Notes under the pieces: generated by a model | Databases searched by the model: none | Seen by the model: the letters and a program-made list of their open reading frames with translations, nothing else | What the model was told of the DNA's origin: nothing | In this document: positions 1 through 9,575 of the stretch, in pieces | Layout: each line of letters begins with the position of its first letter | Numbering within the stretch: the stretch's first letter is position 1 | Source: Cutaneotrichosporon cavernicola | Lineage: Eukaryota > Basidiomycota > Tremellomycetes > Trichosporonales > Trichosporonaceae | Length of the DNA: 64,000 nucleotides | Reading direction: 5' to 3' | Assembly: GCF_030864355.1 (NCBI RefSeq) | Contig: NC_083393.1 | Location: 682,001-746,000, forward strand | Program-made: the position numbers and the translations under genes

Positions 1-700
1 CGTATGGTCAAGATGAGGGGGCGTGGGGGAAAAGAAAACCTCGTGTGGTACTGTAGTGTGATTCTCGTAGCCTCGAAACTCAAACTCCCTTCTGCGGCTG
101 CAAGCAGCCCCTCGAAGTGCGCCACTAATCACAGACGTCCCTTATCCATGATGCGCCATCCGCTCGTGTAGGAGCCCAATAATACGGTGGTGGTATCACA
201 TGGCAACGTCCCTCATTTCCCCGATGCGGGAGGGCCGGAGGAAACGGGATGTCGGGCGAAGACGTCCAGTATCTCCGGCTCTGAGGGGTTGGTGGTCGTA
301 GCGGGAGGTAAGAAGGGTAGTTTGTGCAATGTGTCGTTGTTGCTGCTTTACCAAGTCCGAACTGCATGAGCTGTGCAGAAGCGACGGTTACACGCCCAGA
401 GGTTTGGTTAATTTGGCTACGGACAATGGAACGGCTGGAGCAACAACGTCATTTTCGTTTAAAGTGGTTACAATAAACATGATCCTGTCAGTCATATCAG
501 CAATCCGTGATATGCGCAGCACTAGAGTTATCAGAACACGAGTAACAGCCCAGCACTGCCCGTGCCTGGTACATGGCATGATGAGAAAAAACAATGAACT
601 GAGCGCCCGCGACTGATTGCCGTTCGAGTCTCGAAAAGTACTCACTTAAATCTACCAAAATGTACCGCAACAGTGAGAGCACTCTTCCACTCGTCTTCCA
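1..700. other. No gene seen at left edge
   Basis: The first 700 bases carry only short overlapping reading frames with no recognisable protein, tRNA or repeat. The last 100 bases before the next gene become pyrimidine-rich and act as its probable promoter and leader. Part of an upstream gene's untranslated region could lie here. Confidence 0.4.
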
Positions 701-704
701 CTGA

Positions 705-711
705 TATATAA
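705..711 (+). promoter_or_regulatory. TATA-like box for the gene at 805
   Basis: TATATAA lies about 95 bases upstream of the ATG at 805. It is followed by a pyrimidine-rich leader that includes a near-perfect direct repeat (CTCCTCACTCACACC, twice, about 756-790). Spacing and context fit a core promoter; this is inferred from the motif only. Confidence 0.45.
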
Positions 712-804
712 CCTCAGACAACCCCTTTCTTCCCATCTCCATCTCCTTCAAACCCCCTCCTCACTCACACCAACCCTCCTCACTCACACCGAACCCCCCT
801 CACC

Positions 805-1281
805 ATGTCCAACCTCATCCTCGTCATGGACCCGGAGCAGCTTGATCAGATCGACGAGCTGGGCCTCGAGCAAGCCGCCATCCAGAAGATTATGGACGAC
901 CACCGCAAGCGGTACAACCAGGTCGCCCGTGCCGTTTGGGCGCTAACTCTTGCTGGCGGGACGGACTTTAGGGGCTTCCACGCTGTGGTCCTACGTCTCG
1001 TCTCAGAGAACAAGGTTATCGAGGCCCTCCGCCGCGACCTTGATCAGCAGATCATCAACGTGGCGGCGGCTTTGCCCGACCTCACCGACCTCAACGACGG
1101 CGGGTGCATCAACTGCCTCGATGTTGACAATGACCAGGGCGAACCAAATGGTCTCGAGCCCACGTCCGAGATGAGCGTGAACGAGGCGCCCAACTTCAAC
1201 GGGCTTGACACGGACATGGACCAGATGGGCCCCAACGACCTCCACGTTGCCGAGGGCGACATGCAGCCTTTCGCGTCATAG
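805..1281 (+). CDS. Hypothetical protein, 158 aa, single exon
   Basis: This is an uninterrupted frame that opens with ATG after a CT-rich leader and a TATA-like box, ending at TAG 1279-1281. I do not recognise the product. The first 100 residues look helical and mixed-charge (EQAAIQKIMDDHRKR near residue 22, then a Leu/Asp-rich stretch). The last 55 residues are acidic and Asn/Asp-rich, probably disordered. Two cysteines sit close together near residue 100 (CINC). No signal peptide or membrane segment is visible. The third-position GC bias matches that of the recognised genes. The start is chosen because it is the first ATG after the leader. It is probably a lineage-restricted protein; function unknown. 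Confidence 0.6.
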   Translation: MSNLILVMDPEQLDQIDELGLEQAAIQKIMDDHRKRYNQVARAVWALTLAGGTDFRGFHAVVLRLVSENKVIEALRRDLDQQIINVAAALPDLTDLNDGGCINCLDVDNDQGEPNGLEPTSEMSVNEAPNFNGLDTDMDQMGPNDLHVAEGDMQPFAS

Positions 1282-1345
1282 GTGAACCAGACCTAGAACC
1301 TTTGGCACAGTGCCCCGATTTCTCTTTGTTGTAGCGTGATGAATG

Positions 1346-1858
1346 TCATGCTTTTGATCTGAGATTGTGTCGATGACTTAGGTGGTTGGTCGTCGCATGT
1401 GCTTGCTTTTGCGCCTCTCCATTGGTCAGACAGCCAGTGCGGAGAACAGTACATTCATGTAATCTAGCTAAACACATCAAGAGAGGGGGACCGAGTGGTG
1501 GGGTAGTTCGAGACGGAAGACGGGTGACTCGGGTCTTGGAGCTGGTGAGGCTGAGGGCGTCATAGTGTCTGCCGGAGATCGAGGATTTACAGTACTGTAC
1601 AAGCGGGAAACGCCTCAAACTATGTAAGTGGGACATGTCCCAGCTCAACGAATGCCTACGATTCTCCAACTCCCGGTACCGTGTTGGGGGACATAAGAAG
1701 TCACTTTCGGTTCGGCGAATCTTCGTGCGAACTTGTTCGAGCTTGAAGCGAATACCTTCAAACCCACACTGGCGGTTCCGATCCAAGAATTCCATGTTGC
1801 CCATGGTGCGACCAGCCCTGTCCAAAATGGACTGGAGGTGGGTGAACTCGAGCCGCAT
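1346..1858 (-). CDS. Possible hypothetical protein with helical N-terminal part
   Basis: The first 85 or so residues of this minus-strand frame look genuinely coding: charged, helical text such as FTHLQSILDRAGRTMG and RFKLEQVRTKIRRTESDF, with codon use like the neighbours. The last third is low quality and may be intron or 3' untranslated sequence, so the true end is uncertain. I recognise no family. It sits in a stretch of small minus-strand frames (2479-2685, 2770-3444) and might belong to the same lineage-specific group, or be an exon of a longer transcript. Start at 1858 is the first ATG of the coding-like part, but the same strand is also open further upstream in another frame. Confidence 0.35.
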   Translation of the reverse strand: MRLEFTHLQSILDRAGRTMGNMEFLDRNRQCGFEGIRFKLEQVRTKIRRTESDFLCPPTRYRELENRRHSLSWDMSHLHSLRRFPLVQYCKSSISGRHYDALSLTSSKTRVTRLPSRTTPPLGPPLLMCLARLHECTVLRTGCLTNGEAQKQAHATTNHLSHRHNLRSKA

Positions 1859-2478
1859 CCGATGCCTTTCGTACCTGGTTCGGGTTGGGTTGACGAGGGG
1901 GAGAGAAGGAGAGAGTACAGGGGAGTTGTTCGGAACGGCGGGCGGGTGACGCGACGTGGTTTGATGTTGGATGAGGGGTTGAAGGTGACCAGGAAGTGAG
2001 AGGGTGAGGGGGTGAGCAGGTGAGCAGGAAGGTGACCAGTGAGTGAGGAGACGAGGGAATGAGGAGGCGAGAGAGAGAGGAGGTGAGAGCGTGGGGGATG
2101 AAGGTGCTTCACGGAGAGTGTTGGAGGTTTATGTATTGCTTGAGCAGATCTCTGCCACCATCGTGACCGATGTCACAAGCCCCTCGCCATACTGTCATCT
2201 CGCCTCAATTTTGGATTACTTGGCTCCAAGTTGAGCCGCCAATTCATTTTGACCACACTGTTCAACTGGAAGCATTAGCTGCATTCACGTTCACCCTATG
2301 AATCTGGTAAATTTCAACAATTCAGACCGATCCATGTGTTTGTGGGGAAAAACTCGCGCAGTCGCACAGCCAGATGTGTAGCAATTACACCGAGGTGCAA
2401 GCTGTCTGCCGTGTGGGACGCAGTCCGTCCCAAGCTTAGAGGAGATCTACTTATAGTATCCTACTCTCGGCATAGAGG

Positions 2479-2685
2479 TCACGCTGCTGCTACTATAGTT
2501 TGTGTGTTAGATCTCGCCAAGTGTGCGAGGAACATGAATGTGTGGCACTCGAGCTCGGCACACGCGCGTTTTACGGAAGCCAGCTCCCTTAGGATGGAGG
2601 CGAGCTCTTCCCACATGGTGGTGAGGAAGTTGGTCATATCGATAATGCGAAAGCGAGCGGGCATGCTGGGTAGCGTAGGATCCAT
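2479..2685 (-). CDS. Possible small protein, 68 aa
   Basis: A short minus-strand frame begins at ATG 2685 (MDPTLPSMPARFRIIDM) and continues through a Leu/Glu-rich helix (MWEELASILRELASVKRACAE), ending in an Ala-rich tail. Composition and codon use are coding-like. It could also be one exon of a larger gene: the bases just before the ATG read ...GTAG, which could be an acceptor. No family is recognised. It lies directly downstream of the coiled-coil gene at 2770-3444 on the same strand. Confidence 0.35.
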   Translation of the reverse strand: MDPTLPSMPARFRIIDMTNFLTTMWEELASILRELASVKRACAELECHTFMFLAHLARSNTQTIVAAA

Positions 2686-2769
2686 CTACGTTGTGGCTGA
2701 ACTATTTGATCAAGTGGAATCGAAAATACAAATGCCGCGTCGATAATGTCCATGGGTCTAAGATGTCTA

Positions 2770-3444
2770 CTATTCCAGATTCACCGTGCGATTTCGCTTG
2801 TCGTGTGGGGCTCTAGTGATATCCAGAAGGTGGTGGAGCTCATTAACCTTCTGCATCAAGTATTTACCGCGATTGTGCTCCGCCTCCAGCTGCGCCTTGA
2901 GCTGGTGAATGGTCTCAGTCTTGCCCGAGTCCAAGGTCTTGGCGATGGCGTCGAGGTGGCGACTGTTCTTCTCGAGGACGCTGTTTAGGCGATGGTACGA
3001 GCCAGCGCGAGCTTCCCAGTACCCCCTGTCCAGCTCTGCGAACTCGAGCTTGGACTTGAGGCTCTCGTGCTCTCTGTTCAAGTGGTTGTTCAAGTCCACT
3101 AAATTCTTGTTATGGAACTTGAGGTCGGCAACCTCCACTTCAAGTGTCTTGACATCCGCTGTAAGGGCACTGTTCTCCTCCTCGAGAGTCATATCCTCTG
3201 CATCGAGAGTCATATCCTCTGCATCGAGAGTGTTGCCCTGCACCTCAGGGACGTTGACCTGCTCCTCAGGGGCGTTGTCCACCTTGAGAGCGTCTTTCGG
3301 TGACTCCGGGACTAGGCCGGGCCCCGCGGGCTCGGTGCAGTTGGGGGGATGGGAGGCGATGTCGTAGCCGATGACTTGGAGGCTCGGAGTCGGCAGTACG
3401 AGGCTGGAGTTCTCGATGGGCAAGGTTTGGTTCTGGGTGGACAT
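2770..3444 (-). CDS. Coiled-coil hypothetical protein, 224 aa
   Basis: This is a single-exon minus-strand gene. Residues 1-80 are Pro/Glu-rich and include a perfect seven-residue duplication (LDAEDMT twice), which corresponds to a 21-base tandem repeat near 3187-3230. Residues about 80-205 form a long heptad-like coiled coil (LEEENSALTADVKTLEVEVADL). The tail is basic. No catalytic motif, signal peptide or membrane segment is visible, so a structural or scaffold role is only a guess. A TATATAA box lies 46 bases upstream of the ATG on this strand, supporting the chosen start. Not assigned to a known family. Confidence 0.6.
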   Translation of the reverse strand: MSTQNQTLPIENSSLVLPTPSLQVIGYDIASHPPNCTEPAGPGLVPESPKDALKVDNAPEEQVNVPEVQGNTLDAEDMTLDAEDMTLEEENSALTADVKTLEVEVADLKFHNKNLVDLNNHLNREHESLKSKLEFAELDRGYWEARAGSYHRLNSVLEKNSRHLDAIAKTLDSGKTETIHQLKAQLEAEHNRGKYLMQKVNELHHLLDITRAPHDKRNRTVNLE

Positions 3445-3489
3445 GATGAGAGGTTGGATGATTGAGCCATGGCCACTGGCTTCTCATTA

Positions 3490-3496
3490 TTATATA
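3490..3496 (-). promoter_or_regulatory. TATA-like box for the coiled-coil gene
   Basis: On the minus strand this reads TATATAA, 46 bases upstream of the ATG at 3444. It is the best core-promoter candidate for that gene. Motif and spacing only. Confidence 0.45.
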
Positions 3497-4095
3497 TCTC
3501 AAATGCTGTGCAATTCGTTTGAGGATATTGTCCCCCCCAGATCTTAATAGATGACCTGTGCTTTGTGATTACAAACCGACGGCAACGCACGGGGATCATG
3601 GGCCTGATAGTATCACTTCCTACCATCCTCGCCACCCTCATCACCCTCATTTAACAAGGATGGAAGCGTGATGCGGGTGAACAAAGCCCTGGTTCATCAA
3701 GCCAAGCGAGCATGAGGAAGCACGCATGCTAGCACAGCTTGTTGATCCCTCCACACTGTGGCAACACCCTCAAACATCAATCAGCGATTTGTCGACTTCT
3801 GGTTTTGTCGGTGCAAGTTGCAGAGCCAGCCTGTGAATCGAACCCATATCCCCAAGTCAACATGTAAGTCTCACACTCACTTTATATGTTTGGATGAGTT
3901 GATGTGACGAGGAAATGACGTTGAAAGGCGCAGACTGTCAGTCGCCACCCAGACCGACCTCCACCTCCACCGTCTACTGTACGAGAGCCTTTGGCTATGA
4001 TTCCAAGGTGGCCCAAGTCACATTCCTCGTCTCCCAATCTCTCTTGCTCTCTCTCTCTTCTCTCTCTCACCCTTCCTTCTTCCTTCACACCCACC
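3497..4095. other. Intergenic, divergent promoter region
   Basis: This lies between the divergent coiled-coil gene and the RGG protein gene. The right third is strongly pyrimidine-rich on the plus strand (about 4030-4090), typical of leaders in this window. No RNA gene was found; a tRNA-like T-arm near 3840 does not fold. Confidence 0.5.
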
Positions 4096-4545
4096 ATGCA
4101 TGGAAACCGCTTCTCTCTTCTCACCGAAAACGCCAACTCCAGCAAGCAAACGACAACCTCGAAACAAACCCCTACTACCAAGCCTGCCGCCATCCAACCC
4201 GACGACAAGGTCAGCGGCGGCGGCCCTAGTGGCAACCACGGTCGCGGTCGCGGACGTGGTCGTGGAGGAGCCGGAGGCGCAAGTAGGTTTGTTGGTGAAA
4301 AGGTCGTACTGCAGGCGGAAGGGGTAAGTCTTATGACGGTATCCCGGGTTAGCTGACGCCAGGCCAAGCAGCCCCAGCAAGCGGACTGGGGCAAGGCCTT
4401 TCGCCAGATGGAGGCCCAGCACGTCAAGGAGATGACCGACCCCAACCCCGCTTCAGGATGGGACGAGACCCCGAAGGACAAGTACAAGCGTCTCCTCGTT
4501 GAGCGCTGGCGCGTCAACGTCGTCCCTGGAGCACCATACCTGTAG
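4096..4545 (+). CDS. Small RGG/RG-repeat protein, 136 aa
   Basis: Two exons, 4096-4323 and 4363-4545, are separated by a 39-nt intron (GTAAGT donor, GCTGACGCCAG branch/acceptor). The first half is Ser/Thr/Lys-rich and low complexity. A Gly/Arg repeat of GRGRGRGRGGAGG type follows at about residues 48-64. The C-terminal 60 residues are helical and charged (DWGKAFRQMEAQHVKEM) and end in PGAPYL. RG repeats commonly bind RNA and are targets of arginine methylation, so an RNA-related role is inferred from that motif alone. The start is the first ATG after a CT-rich leader. No orthologue recognised. Confidence 0.65.
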
Positions 4546-5127
4546 AGACGACGGGCGTAGATGTGCGCGTGTAGTATATCTAACCAAGCCAATGTATACA
4601 TAGTAGATGGTCCTTCGAGGCCGTGTGGCGTATACGCGCTTGGGCACTCCGGCCGTGGACGACTGGCCAACGGTCCGGCTAGCCTCACATTTGCCATCCG
4701 AATGTCTTGGTGGGTGGCGAATTTCAGCGATCGACCTCAATGCGCTGATCCCCACGTGAAGACTCTCAACAACGCCACTTCTAATTTGGACAAGACTTGC
4801 AATTGGGTGCTGATTAGGTCACGACGTTTGGGTTCTGTATCTCCAGGCTTGTTCCACAGGTTTGCTCCACATGTGTGCATGGTCAAGTTGCATGACAAAG
4901 TGCGGGTAAGTGTGGTTAGCAGTCATGAGTGCGCTGAGCTGCTGAAGTAAGTAGGAATGCTTCTCACATCAATGACTGACGTCATTTGCACCTCGTTATC
5001 TCATGCATCAACTCTTCGACTCTTCAGCTAATTCGGAACCAGAGCACCGTCCTAAATGCGGCTGCACTTCACCGACTAAGCAGTGAAGTGGGAGGCCTGT
5101 TGAAGGCCTTGGAAGGAGGCGAGCTCC
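4546..5127. other. Convergent intergenic stretch, nothing recognised
   Basis: This spans the 3' ends of the RGG protein gene and the minus-strand gene at 5128. No convincing coding, RNA or repeat feature was seen. Confidence 0.45.
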
Positions 5128-5994
5128 TTACGGGTAACCCCAAATGTTCTGCATGTTGGGGTCAAGACGAGCCGGGCCGGGAGGGTTAATTCTCGTGCTG
5201 ATCCAGCCAAACCCAGCCGAGTTGGGGATAGCGGGGAACGGCTGGCGCACAACAGTTCTAGCGACGTTAGCACGGTCGAGCTCACTATTGTGGAACGCCT
5301 CCATGCGGCGGCGAAGAACCTCGATCTGGACGCGACTATACCACCCAGCCGTGCCCATGGTGGAAACTTGGTTGGCGAGGACACGAATCTGGTCCTCGAG
5401 GCTGCGAATAACCGCGGCCTCACCGGCCTGGATGGCCGAGAAGTGGGACTCGTAGCGACGAGCAAACAGCTCGTCGTTACGCTCCATCGCACGGCGACGG
5501 GCCGAAGGTCCGTCGCGGCCGTTCAGAGCGACAATTTCCTCCTGCCAACGGTCCTGCTCGGCCTCAGCCCAGGTGTTGCCGGTAGTGCGGAGGTTGGTGG
5601 GGTGAGGACCATGCGGGTCGGGGCGGGACACGAAGAGACTACCATTGCGCGGCTCGTTGGGGCCAATGGGACGAAGGACGGCGTCAAAGCGAGTCGTGTG
5701 GCGCCAGATGTTCTCGGGGTTGGGGTATGTCCATCCCAGGGTGTCGCCATAACGCGGAGGGGGGTTCTGGTTGGGCTGACGCGCAACCAGAGGGGAGGTG
5801 TCGTAGATGTGAGTCCGCATGCGGTCGAAGGCAGCAATGGGGTCGAGGGCCTCCTCACGGGTAGCGTTGGTCATGCCCGAGGAAAGGCCGTAGTTGCTCA
5901 GCTCTTCGTTCTGGCCGGCGGTTATCTGGCCAAGATCGTTCTCAAAATCAAACGGGTTGAAGGTAAACTCGGTGGGGGCGTTGGGGTTGTCCAT
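5128..5994 (-). CDS. Hypothetical protein, 288 aa, single exon
   Basis: This is an open minus-strand frame from ATG 5994. The N-terminal 60 residues are acidic with Phe/Asn motifs (FTFNPFDFENDLGQ). The middle is Pro/Arg/Trp-rich (residues about 70-150). Residues about 160-240 are predicted helical and partly coiled coil (WQEEIVALNGRDG, MERNDELFARRYESHF, RVQIEVLRRRMEAFHN). The C-terminus is Pro-rich. No known domain, signal peptide or membrane segment is apparent. The long frame on the opposite strand (5290-6072) is a shadow of this gene's GC-rich codon use. Function unknown. Confidence 0.6.
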   Translation of the reverse strand: MDNPNAPTEFTFNPFDFENDLGQITAGQNEELSNYGLSSGMTNATREEALDPIAAFDRMRTHIYDTSPLVARQPNQNPPPRYGDTLGWTYPNPENIWRHTTRFDAVLRPIGPNEPRNGSLFVSRPDPHGPHPTNLRTTGNTWAEAEQDRWQEEIVALNGRDGPSARRRAMERNDELFARRYESHFSAIQAGEAAVIRSLEDQIRVLANQVSTMGTAGWYSRVQIEVLRRRMEAFHNSELDRANVARTVVRQPFPAIPNSAGFGWISTRINPPGPARLDPNMQNIWGYP

Positions 5995-6504
5995 CGCAGT
6001 AAAGTTGTCTGCAAGTGGTTGGCATCGTTGGGAGTAGCTGCTCCTCCAGACTTTAACCAGAAACCCAGATGAGAGTAGACCATCTTGGTAGTGCGAGGAG
6101 TGATGGTGCTTTGTGCTTCAGTTCTTGTCGATTTGAGAAAAATACTCAAGGTTTATTGTGTTTTGCTGATGGTGGCACCATCACTTCTCCGAAATCAACA
6201 GGAATCCATCCAGGTGTTACAGACAATGGACATGTTTGATGCCATGAACTGCCACACAGGTATCCATCGCTGGGGGTTCTCGTTCAGTGAGGAGGTTGAG
6301 GATTGGAAGGCATGAGAACGGCGGAGCAGGAGGGACGTTTCCTCAACCTTTTCATACCAGCAGAGAGCTATCATCTCATGTACGGAACTTTGACGGAGAT
6401 ATGGGCGGGAATACAAGTTCCCTTTGAACTCCCCCAATGCCACAGAGCGCACGATAAGCTATGCATGCTATACAACAATTTCACGTGGATTTCCATCTGG
6501 AAAG
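5995..6504. other. Intergenic, nothing recognised
   Basis: This is the upstream region of the gene at 5128-5994 and the 3' flank of KIN17, both on the minus strand. No RNA gene or repeat was seen. Confidence 0.45.
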
Positions 6505-7698
6505 CTACCTCCGCGCGTCGGCCCGTCGGGGGCCAGCACCCGAGTACCCCTTGCTCGACTTGCGCGCCTGGTCCTCCTTCATCAACCGCTCCGCCTCAGA
6601 CACGAAACCCTTCGGCTTGGTGTCATCTCTGCTGTCCGTCTTGGCAACCTTGGCCGACTTGAAAACGTTGCCAGCCGCTGGGCGCTTGAGGGGGTTCGCG
6701 GGCTTGGCATTGACAGCGGGCAACTTGCCGAACGAACCGAAACTCATTGGCTTCTTCTCCTCTGCAGCTGCTGATGAGCCGGGCGAATCGTCCGTCTTCT
6801 TCTCCATTGGCTCGGCCTCCGGCTTCGGGAATAGACTCAGCGATATCTTCTCGCCCTCCTTGCGCTCCAGACCCTTCTCCTCGACCTCCTCTTCCTCGGC
6901 TGCGGCGCGAGCGCGCGCGATCTGGTCCTCAATCATCTTGCGCTCGCGGTCCTCACCGTCCATCTGAGAGCGCTCCTTCTTTTGCAGCGCGGCCTGGTGT
7001 CAGCTCATTGACTTGCACGTCGGCGTTGCTGCAATTCCGCATTAAGCCCAAGAAGCCTCCAAACTTTTTGACCAGCTGCTCGACTCCTCCATCCCACTCA
7101 CCTGCTTCGACAGGGTCTCCGGACGGTTATCAACCCACTGGATCCACAGGTGCCCACGCTCGTCCTCGTCGACGCGCACAATACCGGCCTTGCTGAGCGT
7201 CATAATGAACCCGTTGAGCGTGACCCAGCGGGTGGCGTTCATGTGCACGTGGTCCTTGTCCTGGATGAACTCGTTGTACACGGCGTTGGCGCGCACGCGC
7301 TGGGTGTTGTGCCGCGACTTGAGAAGCGAGACGAAGTCGTACTGGAACTGCCTCGAAAACTCGGCGATCGTTGCTCCCGCACTCGGCCCAACTGCCATAA
7401 TCTTGCGAAGATGCGGTTCGGAGCGACAATGCGCCTGGAAGCCGTTCTCATCGCGCATCTGCTGTCAGTTCCTTCTAACCGTTATAAACTCAGCAACTGA
7501 CCTGCTTCTCGCACACTTGGCAGTACCAGCGAAGGCGGCCGAGCCCTGGTGTGAGCGTTCAGACATGTGAACAACGGAGAGAGGCGGCGAGCTGCGTCGG
7601 AGACTCTCGACATCACATCCACCATCCATACGATCGCACTTACCCTTCGACTTCATGGCGTTAGCCATGGCTTTTGTGCCGCCTGGGTCGCGTCCCAT
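6505..7698 (-). CDS. KIN17: KIN17-like DNA/RNA-binding protein
   Basis: Four exons on the minus strand: 7644-7698, 7502-7545, 7102-7458 and 6505-6993 (314 aa). The start MGRDPGGTKAMANAMKSKG is followed by the Kin17 zinc finger LRWYCQVCEKQ...DENGFQAHC...EPH (CxxC with two distal His/Cys ligands, residues about 20-55). The winged-helix-like Kin17 core comes next (VYNEFIQDKDHVHMNATRW, residues about 95-125). Kin17 proteins bind curved DNA and RNA and are linked to replication, DNA-damage response and splicing, in the nucleus. The C-terminal half is a charged, Ala/Glu-rich helix and low-complexity tail. The KOW/SH3-like domain of animal Kin17 is absent, as in the short yeast homologue Rts2. It is divergent from the CUE-domain gene across about 300 bases. 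Confidence 0.93.
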
Positions 7699-8001
7699 GG
7701 TTGTTGATGACAGACAGGTCAAGTGGACTAAGTTGTTGCTGAGCCAGAGTGGAGGTTGAGTGGCAAAGTGAAGATGGGGGTAGGTTCAAATCTGACCACG
7801 TGACTGATTAGGTTTATACCCTGAGATTAGAAAAGGGCTAAGGCGGAATCGTTCCGTAGTCTGCTGCGCCCTTATCGGTGCACGACGCGACGCCCAAGGC
7901 GGTAACGTGATGCCAGACGACGGCGGACTGAGCATGACAGCAACTCAACACGAATCATCTCATCACCACTCTTCTCATCACCAATCTTCTCATCATCCAT
8001 C
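7699..8001. promoter_or_regulatory. Divergent promoter, KIN17 / CUE-domain gene
   Basis: The 303 bases between the two ATGs must hold both promoters. The last 60 bases on the plus side are a repeated (CATCACCACTCTT)-like, T/C-rich leader immediately before ATG 8002. No clear TATA box is visible. Confidence 0.45.
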
Positions 8002-9424
8002 ATGGCATCTCCAACTAGCCCAAAGCCGGACACAGTGCCCAAGTCGCCCGCCTCGCCCTCCCCTGTTGACAAGACAGCGTCCCCACGCGCCACGTCGCCC
8101 GCCTCGCCGTCAGTCAACAGGCCTGGGTCCAAGCCGGCATCTCCGGCGCCAGGGGACAGCGGCCGCGCCTCGCCGGCCGTGACCCAGCCCGTTCCCGCCG
8201 CACCTGTTGCGCTCCACGCCAACCCGAAGATCGCCGAGCTGCAGACCATGTTCCCGTCTGTCGACGTTGGCGTGATCGAGATGGTGCTCGAGAGCGTGGG
8301 CGGATCGCAGGACCGCGCGATCGAGTCGCTCCTCCAGATGACCGACCCGAACTTCAAACCTGACGAGCTGGCCTCGGTGCGACACGAAGAGTCTGTTCGT
8401 ATCCCCTCCCTCATCTCCACTTGCACGCTAATGTTGTAGAACCAGGTCGACCTGGACGCCGAGTTCGCGCGCGCCATCGCCCTTCAGGACGAGGAAGAGG
8501 TGCGGCAGCAGCGTCGTGGTTCGCGCTCCAACGCTTCGCGCCTTCCGGACGTGCTCCCCTACCAGCCGCGAGTGCGTAAGGCGCGCAGACCAGCCCAGGA
8601 CCCTTACGGGGGCGAGAGCGCGACGGCGCACGACCTGCAGGACCGCTACGACCCGCCGCCGATCGGCCAGAACCAGCAGGGCGACCTCCCGCCGGGTCTC
8701 ATGGCGTTCGAAGAGAAGGTCACGGCCATTGCTGAGAGTGAGTTCCAATTGGCCTCAGCGAACTGACCGCAGCTGGACGCCAGACGTTCAACCGGTTCTT
8801 CAACACTGCCAAGGCCAAGTACGCAGATTATCAGGCGCAGCAGGCGCAGACGTCCGAGCAGCGCGCTGCCCAGCAGGCACTGCGTGAGGCCGAGACCCCG
8901 CGACACGGCGGGCTGTGGGCCGAGACCTCTGGGCGCACCTCGTATGTATTCAGTGACGTGCCTCTGCGCGTGCTAATTCCAGACTCGGCTCGCGCTCGGC
9001 CTCGCAGAGCAGTCAAGGCGAGGCACCTGTGCTCGCTCCTACGCGCCGCTGGCACCCGTCCGACTCGTTCGAGGAAGCCCCCAAACCGGTCGCCGTAAGT
9101 GTCAACACCGGCCGCCGCTCGCCCGGTCCGGCGGCTGGCACTGCCAGCCCCGAGAAGGCTGCCGCTGGTAAGATCGACCTTGCCAAGCTGGGTTTCCTGC
9201 CGAAGAAGCGCGTCGACCTCATGTCGACCTCACCGCAGCCCACGGAGGACAGGGACCCCAACCCGCACCTTCCCACGTCGGGACCTACGACGCCCACGAC
9301 TGGCAAGTCGCTCGTTGATAAGATCCCCAAGACACCTCCCGCTGAGACGAGCCCGCACACCTTAGGCGACAGCGACGACGACGACGACCTCGATTACACC
9401 GAGAACCCCTTTGATCGCCGTTAA
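8002..9424 (+). CDS. CUE-domain ubiquitin-binding protein (Cue5-like)
   Basis: Four exons: 8002-8394, 8440-8737, 8773-8941, 8983-9424 (433 aa). The N-terminal 70 residues are a Ser/Pro repeat region (many SPA/SPS units). A CUE domain follows at about residues 73-115. It has the characteristic start LQTMFPSVDVGVIEMVL and the di-Leu end ESLLQM; CUE domains bind ubiquitin. Residues 130-175 carry the conserved ALQDEEE segment and PPGLMAFEEKV. In yeast Cue5 and human Tollip, a protein of this layout is an autophagy adaptor for ubiquitinated aggregates. The C-terminus is Ser/Pro-rich and ends with an acidic DDDDDLDYTENPF tract, which could hold an Atg8-interacting motif (inference). Intron 1 uses a rarer GTTCGT donor. 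Confidence 0.85.
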
Positions 9425-9575
9425 GTCGCTAGTGATGATGCTGTCATTGTGGTAGGAGCTACGATGTGCTCGAATGTACTGAGCGCGAGTGCTCGGGGAA
9501 GCGTGATGCGAATGTGTGGCATTTATACAGGGGCTACTTCACAAACTTGTTCTCAACTCCACTGAGGTTGAGGCG

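Noticed and set aside
3820..3870. tRNA-like T-arm (GTTCGATTC on minus strand)
   Set aside because: No matching T-stem, acceptor or anticodon arm can be formed around it.
5290..6072. 260-aa plus-strand frame
   Set aside because: Antisense to the 288-aa minus-strand gene; poor composition, no leader, no family.
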